Of a stretch of DNA of 64,000 nt, positions 58,665-64,000 are shown piece by piece. This DNA comes from Epiperipatus broadwayi (taxonomy: Eukaryota; Onychophora; Udeonychophora; Euonychophora; Peripatidae): positions 2,730,001 to 2,794,000 of the forward strand of contig JAQFVV010012420.1 of the NCBI GenBank assembly GCA_028023455.1, in the 5' to 3' direction. Every line of letters starts with the position of its first letter. The stretch's first letter is position 1. The position numbers and the translations under genes were made by a program. Under the pieces are notes generated by a model, which ran no database searches, was not told the origin of the DNA, and was given only the letters and a program-made list of their open reading frames with translations.

Positions 58665-58925
58665 GAAAATGAGATAAAAATTTGTACTGTATATTTGTTA
58701 TATGGTAATAGAAGTGAGGATATTGAACATTTAATTTTGAATAATAGAATATTGAAAATAAGACATGATAAATTATAGAGAGAATGAGATAAATATAAAT
58801 TTTGTAAAAAATGGGAAAGGTTAAGATTTTCTGTTTTTTTATTTTATTTAAATCTTTATGACAGGAATAATAAATATATGGATAATAAAATAGCTTTGAT
58901 AAAAATGGGATAAAATAAGAAATCA
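58665..58925 (+). mobile_element. Tx1/L1-type LINE 3' fragment
   Basis: Plus-strand sequence with EDIEHLILNNRILKIRHDKL and a 3' end (CAGGAATAATAAATATATGG...) parallel to 28290-28570. It is a short 5'-truncated copy of the same family. Confidence 0.55.
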
Positions 58926-59379
58926 ATGCACATAAATACTGGCAAAATTATTTGGTAATTATAGAATGGAAAAAGAGAATGAATGAAAATCTATTCTCCT
59001 TTTGAAATCATTTTTTATTAATGGAAACTTGTCCAATACAGTTTCTTCTTTGTATAGAAATTTCTTTGTTTTTAAAAACGCCATTTTACACTATATTTGT
59101 TAAAATAGTTTTGCCTTATTTTTAAATTTACTTTATTAGGTTTACTATATACATTGGAGATTATGAACAAGTCTTATTGCAACAAAAGAGATTTCAAGTA
59201 AAAAAGTAATAAGATAGATGTTCATTTATATAACTGAGCAATAATCAATATATATATATATAGTGCATATTAATTAGTATATTTGATATCCAAGTCCCTG
59301 GGTTGTTGATAATGAGATCAGATTCTGTATAGCTGCAAAAATATCAGCTGGTGCATGAGTTTGAACTCTGGTCTTAATG

Positions 59380-60400
59380 TTATTTATTTTTTTACCTTAG
59401 TATTGTGAGATGTGGAATTAAATCTTAGATAGCATCTTATAAACCAGAATGTGAAAATAATGAATGTAGTAATTCCTATATTGGGAAAAGGACCACTCTC
59501 TATATTTTTTATGACATTGATGATTGTTAGTGAGTTTGAATGAGTCATGTTAGTCATAAGAGTATGACAAGGAAGAAATGAAGAACATTCCTTAAGAAAG
59601 TGTTCTAATGTTTCATTTCTATGATAGAGGGCTCATAATGGATCTATATTTATGAAGTACCACTTGTAGAAGACAAAATAATTAGTAGGAAGGGCTTTGA
59701 CATTTATTTTTATTACGTCCAGATATTTGGATTCCAAGTGCCAATATCTGAACTTTTTTTATAATATATTTGTTACTACATAATAAAAAAGATTGACTAT
59801 TATTTGATATACTATTATTATTTTCAATTTCATATGTTTGCCAATAGTTAATTTTATTTAGAAATAGATTATGTGAGAGAATAGTTTGTTTACTTATGAG
59901 AATTATTAAGGTTTTGATCAAATTATTGTTAATGGGGACTGAAATGTCATTAGGGTTAGCAGGAATTACTTGGGAAAAAACTAATTAGTTTAGTTATTTC
60001 ATTAATGACTCTCTGAAGATAAAATGTAGAAATGCCATATAATGAAAGACCATTGAATTTAATATGCTTTTGCATATTTCTTATGATTAGGGCTACTAAT
60101 TTTTTATTCCAGATTAATTTGGTGATAAGGGAGCATATAATTTTTTTGAATGAAGAAATAAACTAAATAATGGGGAAGAAATAATTAATTTTAGGAAATA
60201 TTAAAATGTTGATTAGTGGTGCCTTAGCATATATTGAAAAGTATGTCTGTTTGGATAATGTATTGATGGTGCATTCTACTGATACAATAAGCTGATTTTG
60301 AATAGCAGTTTTCATTGCATTATATGAGAAATGCATTGGTGTATTTGGCATTAATATATGATGTTCTTTATGAGTGTATCATATTAACAACTTTTGTAGT
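59380..60400 (-). mobile_element. L1/Tx1-type LINE C-terminal fragment, minus strand
   Basis: Minus-strand C-terminal coding remnants: IWNKKLVALIIRNMQKHIKF, then NGLSLYGIS (60010-60110, the 'W....P.....GGL...' region of L1-type RTs) and NETLEHFLKECSSFLPCHTL at 59555-59625 (Cys/His C-terminal motif). Frames are broken. It differs from the plus-strand family at 58665. Confidence 0.6.
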
Positions 60401-60934
60401 ATAAACAATGTTATTAGTTTCAAAAAGTTATGACTAGTTATGACTACATTATAGATTGTGTTTTATATCATCTTATTTTATATAATATATAACTAGCAAC
60501 ATCCCAAATCAAAATAAATTTTTTTGTTTGTCTTTTGAAGTAAGTGTTAAATCATCAGTCTGAGTAGTCATTTCATATAATCTAATGTATTTTAATGTTA
60601 GAGGGAAATAAATATTGATGAAAATAAAAACTTCAAATGCAAAAAAAAAGAAAAGGGAAGGGGTGTTAAAATGTTCAGCACAAAAATATGTAAGAATATT
60701 TATAAAAAGAAAATAATTGTAGTAGCATTTAAGTGACTTTTGTTATATAGACAATTGCTAGAGAAGTAAATAACTTTAAAGCAGTAAAGTGAAAGATAGA
60801 ATATAACAGTTCATTAAACTAGATGGTTTCTATTTAATCTATGAAATTTTAGGTCCACATTTATTAACTAATATCAGTAGTAAACAAGGCAAAACAAAAA
60901 TAATGATTTCATTATATTTAGAATTATGAAAAAA
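60401..60934. other. AT-rich intergenic sequence
   Basis: Nothing recognised. Confidence 0.45.
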
Positions 60935-61136
60935 ACCTTTAATAGAGTTTCCACAATGTGCAAAGTTATAAAAATATTCAATAAAAAAAAAAAAGAGTCA
61001 TATATCACATGACCCCATTTCTTTTTTTAGGCTTGTAAAATGTAAACAAAGAACTTTGCTAATTGCTCAACAAGCTTTGTGATAAATACTAACCAAGAGA
61101 AAGCATTTAAAATATCTCTATCAGAAACCACACCCA

Positions 61137-61182
61137 ATCCCCTGACCAATGGTTTCATGCTTTGGCACTCCTCAGAGAGGTT
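61137..61182 (-). ncRNA. Type I hammerhead ribozyme motif, fully canonical
   Basis: Minus strand: stem I strand ending CCUCU, CUGAGGA (61175-61169), stem II GUGC-CAAA-GCAU (4 bp), GAA (61156-61154), stem III ACC-AUU-GGU, cleavage-site C at 61144, then AGGGG pairing with CCUCU (one G-U). Every conserved core base is present. Compared with R4 at 45760, stems I, II and III all differ in sequence but keep pairing, which is strong evidence for selection on structure. Cleavage is expected between 61144 and 61143. Confidence 0.85.
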
Positions 61183-61360
61183 CTAGGATAGTTTCAGACA
61201 CTAGATCTAAAAATACCAACCCAAATCCAGCCTTTATCTAAGAGTTAACCAATGAGTAGAAAATCTGAAATTTTCAGACACTTAAATGTCTTCAAACCCA
61301 GCTATCTAACTTAAATAGCTATATGGGGATGAGAGATTTTCATCCAAACTATATTTTAGT

Positions 61361-61634
61361 AGTCTTAGCAATATAACATCACTTAAGACTTAAAGCAAAG
61401 ACTATAAATAATCAATAAAAAATAAAAAAGAGTCATATATCACATTATCCCTTTTTTTTAAAGCTTGTAAAATGTAAACAAAGAGCTTTGCTAATTGCTC
61501 GTTGAGCTCTTTGTTTACATTTTACAAGCTTAAAAAAAGAAATGAGGTAATGTGATATATGACTCTTTTTTATTTTTTATTGATTATTTATAGTCTTTGC
61601 TTTAAGTCTTAAGTGATGTTATATTGCTAAGACT
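61361..61634. repeat. Palindrome with arms of about 127 bp
   Basis: Left arm 61361-61487 and right arm 61505-61634 are near-identical inverted copies (AGTCTTAGCAATATAACATC at the outer ends) around a 17-base loop. The inner part (AAAATGTAAACAAAGAGCT) recurs in the partial copy at 61040-61060. Confidence 0.85.
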
Positions 61635-61735
61635 ATCTTTTATCACCCAGTGGATGGCTTGTGTGATCAAGTCGAAACGTTGGTATTTTAACACGGATGA
61701 ACCCACAAAATATATCTTTCATATATATCAGTAGT
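61625..61735 (+). repeat. R1 repeat, copy b
   Basis: Homologous to 10181-10345. It contains CCAGTGGATGGCTTG, TGTGATCAAGTCGAAACGTT and AACCCACAAAATATATC. CUUG/CAAG could pair as a hammerhead stem II before GAAACGUU, with GGAUGG standing where CUGANGA is expected, so this is at most a relic. Confidence 0.55.
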
Positions 61736-64000
61736 ATCATTTGTTGACTCTATAGGTATTATGAATAAGTAGTAGTAATGTTAATAAGTAATGTTTGTAA
61801 TAAATTGTAGCAAATAAATTCTCTTATATTTACAATATATATAATAAATTATAATTTTTAATATAAAAAAAGTAGTAGATGAAATGTGTTATCTATTGAT
61901 TTACTAAAAAAATCTATATAAAAATGTAAATTATTGATTTAAATAAAAAAATTCAAAATTTTTAGTGCTGTAAATTTTTAAATGTGAGACTATATCAAAT
62001 CTGATTGTAATATGGCTTTGTTTTCAAACTATGTGAGTTATTAAATTTATTATTTAAAACATATTTTAAATTGATTTTTTGCCTTAACTGCAGTAAATAA
62101 ATTATTAATGAAGCTATTAAAAAATTCTGTCAAGCTCTTAGTAAAACTTGTGTATTCTTTCTAAACTTATCATTGGGAGTTCATAAGGGGTTTGAACACC
62201 ATCCACAAAGCTTGAGCTCCAGAGTATGCATTTTAAACTTGTATTGCATTAACATGAAACTGAGAAAGTAAAAAAAATAAGCACATATTTACATAAAAGT
62301 TATTAATAATTTCATATTTGTAAATAAATAATTTATTATAAAAATATATTCAAAATTGTTTAATAAAATGTCAAATTAATATCAGCTAGATTTTAAAAAA
62401 AATCTATTTATTAACATCACTTTTAAATTGTACACCCTTTAAAAAAATTATATAATAATTTAGTTATATATAACTATTAAGAATAATTCAGCCTTGATGG
62501 CTACGTTTTATATAACTTAAAAATTCATAATTGTAGTAAGAAGATTTATATTTGTAATTTACAGTACTAGTAGAATAGCAAACTCAAGAATTATAAAAAT
62601 TTTCTGAATTGTTGTTGTTCAACTTGGTAAAGTGGGAAAAAACCCACAGTTCAGTAAAGCAAATAATACTACAGTATTCTACATATCTTTTGGGAGCTTA
62701 TTGTTCTATGACTTCCTGAGCAAAATTTTGCAATTGGTTTTTTCACCGAATTTTATAATTTATTGAATTTAATTGAAAATTCAATGGAAGAAATCAGTAA
62801 TTCTTTAGGCAAACTTTTCAAATTAATAACAATAATAAAAATCTTAAAATAAATGTATACGATTTTTAAAAATTAGTAATGACTTTTCAGAAAACTATAA
62901 AAAAACAACAACATATATATCAAAACTATTTTGGAAAGCACACACACACACATAGATATGTGAAAAAACAAGCTTTAAAAAACCATTTGCAAGGCAAAAA
63001 CCTCTCTAATAGCTTCCTTAGAAAATCAGTGAAGGAAAAAGTAATACTATTATCATTCATTCCAATTTTTGGGAGGGAGGGGTGAAAATTTGAGCGTTTT
63101 TAAATCCTTGTTTAACTTTATAGCTAACAATAGCTAGATTCTGATCAATATGGATGATTAGATATATTAGCTAAAACTCAGTAATGTAAAAAAATATTCT
63201 AAGACAGTTGAAAAAAAAATTAAATATAGTCGACCTGAATAACAAATTCAAATGATAGATTCATAAATAAATGTGTTCATATATATATTGTAACCCTCCT
63301 GGTTGGCACAATGAAGAAATGTGGGAGGTTCACATTGTGCCAATAGTGATCAGGGATAACTATTAGGAGAAAAATGAATTGTGATATAACTTAGTATTTT
63401 AATTTTAGTTAAAAAATTATCAGGACCTGAATTGAAGTGTACCAACCATTAAAATTTTATTTTATGTATGTCTGGTAGTGGAAGAGGAAGATGGACAATA
63501 TCAGGAATTGTTGGTATGAGAGCTAAATTAGTAGGAATGTTTGTCTGCAAGGCCATGGCAGGTGTTTGTTCATTGATTTTCTAACTCAGTCTATTCCCAT
63601 TCCAAGATCTAACTTATATGTGGGTGCATGTCCATTTTACATCATCTCACACTTCATTCATATTTTTAATTATTACTTATAATATCCAATTTGTAATAGC
63701 AGTATTTACTTGCCATAGAAACTGTTAATAACTCAGTCATTAATAGACCTCTGTATTAATGGAAAAGCAGATACACACATATACCAATAGTCGATATAAT
63801 TTTTTATTTATTATTTATTAATTATTTATTACATAAAATCTTACATTTAAAATTGTAAAAGTTATTTATTTATTTGTTATTGGTTAGTGTTTGCAAATTT
63901 AATCTTTTTTTTTCCAATAATCTGTTACTAAATTTTTACAAGCAAGAAATTCTTGCATATTGCTAAGCTCATTATTATATAAAAAAAGAGGCATGGCTAA
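61736..64000. other. AT-rich intergenic sequence
   Basis: No gene recognised. A short hairpin lies at 63313-63352 (TGGCACAATG...CATTGTGCCA). A less AT-rich patch at 63470-63660 has no assignable frame. Confidence 0.45.

Larger units (their letters stand above)
60935..61735. repeat. Composite R4/R5/R1 block with hammerhead and palindrome
   Basis: From the left: a partial copy of the R5 sequence (60935-61080), a hammerhead (61137-61182), sequence matching the R4 arm (61182-61320), a 274-bp palindrome of R5 (61361-61634) and R1 copy b (61625-61730). R5 therefore occurs three times, twice as the palindrome arms. On the minus strand R4-like sequence, hammerhead and R5 form one continuous unit of about 390 bases, a likely terminal repeat. 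Confidence 0.75.

Noticed and set aside
58561-58926. 121-residue minus-strand frame rich in Tyr, Ile and Phe.
   Set aside because: It is antisense to the Tx1/L1-like LINE 3' fragment and is low complexity.

Overview
This is an AT-rich (roughly three quarters A+T) stretch of an animal nuclear genome, almost certainly an invertebrate. The evidence is the repeat content: Gypsy, RTE-like, CR1/L2-like and Tx1/L1-like retrotransposons, Penelope-like elements (PLEs), tRNA-derived SINEs, and hAT, pogo/Tigger-like and long-TIR DNA transposons. I could not recognise one host protein-coding gene, rRNA or functional tRNA gene; nearly every long reading frame belongs to a decayed transposable element. The phylum cannot be fixed from the sequence alone.

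Layout. 592-9863 is one Gypsy retrotransposon on the minus strand. Its TGTAC...GTACA LTRs and 4-bp target duplication can be delimited. It is broken by a TIR DNA transposon (element A, 3646-5308) and by a 5'-truncated PLE inserted in one LTR (7287-9769). A pogo/Tigger-like element lies at 10486-11471. RTE-like LINEs lie at 18205-20140, 23605-26600, 26760-26930 (3' end only) and 31655-33905; two tRNA-like SINEs are in or near the last. Tx1/L1-type fragments are at 26990-28580, 58665-58925 and 59380-60400. A second Gypsy fragment occupies 36790-39111, a hAT with perfect TSD 43297-44827, and CR1/L2-like LINEs 45105-46665 and 46666-54700, the latter interrupted by element B (46993-49750). A second PLE relic is at 56470-57780. 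The rest is AT-rich sequence in which I see no gene.

Most interesting signal. At least four repeat families (called R2, R3, R4 and R5/R1 here) occur as foldback (inverted-duplicate) units or halves of them. Three of them carry clear type I hammerhead-ribozyme motifs: CUGANGA, a short stem II, GAAA, a minimal stem III, U-H, and a stem I with compensatory changes between copies. In the foldbacks the two ribozymes lie on opposite strands, both reading outward from the centre. PLEs are known to carry hammerheads in their terminal repeats, and two PLE bodies lie in the same window, so these are probably PLE terminal repeats or derived retrozyme-like elements. The best preserved motifs are at 61137-61182 (minus), 45760-45801 (plus) with its mirror at 45478-45519, and 13878-13919 (plus).

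A second notable result is that elements A and B, 40 kb apart, are members of one TIR-transposon family. They share subterminal sequence, have minisatellite interiors, and have 8-9 bp target duplications.
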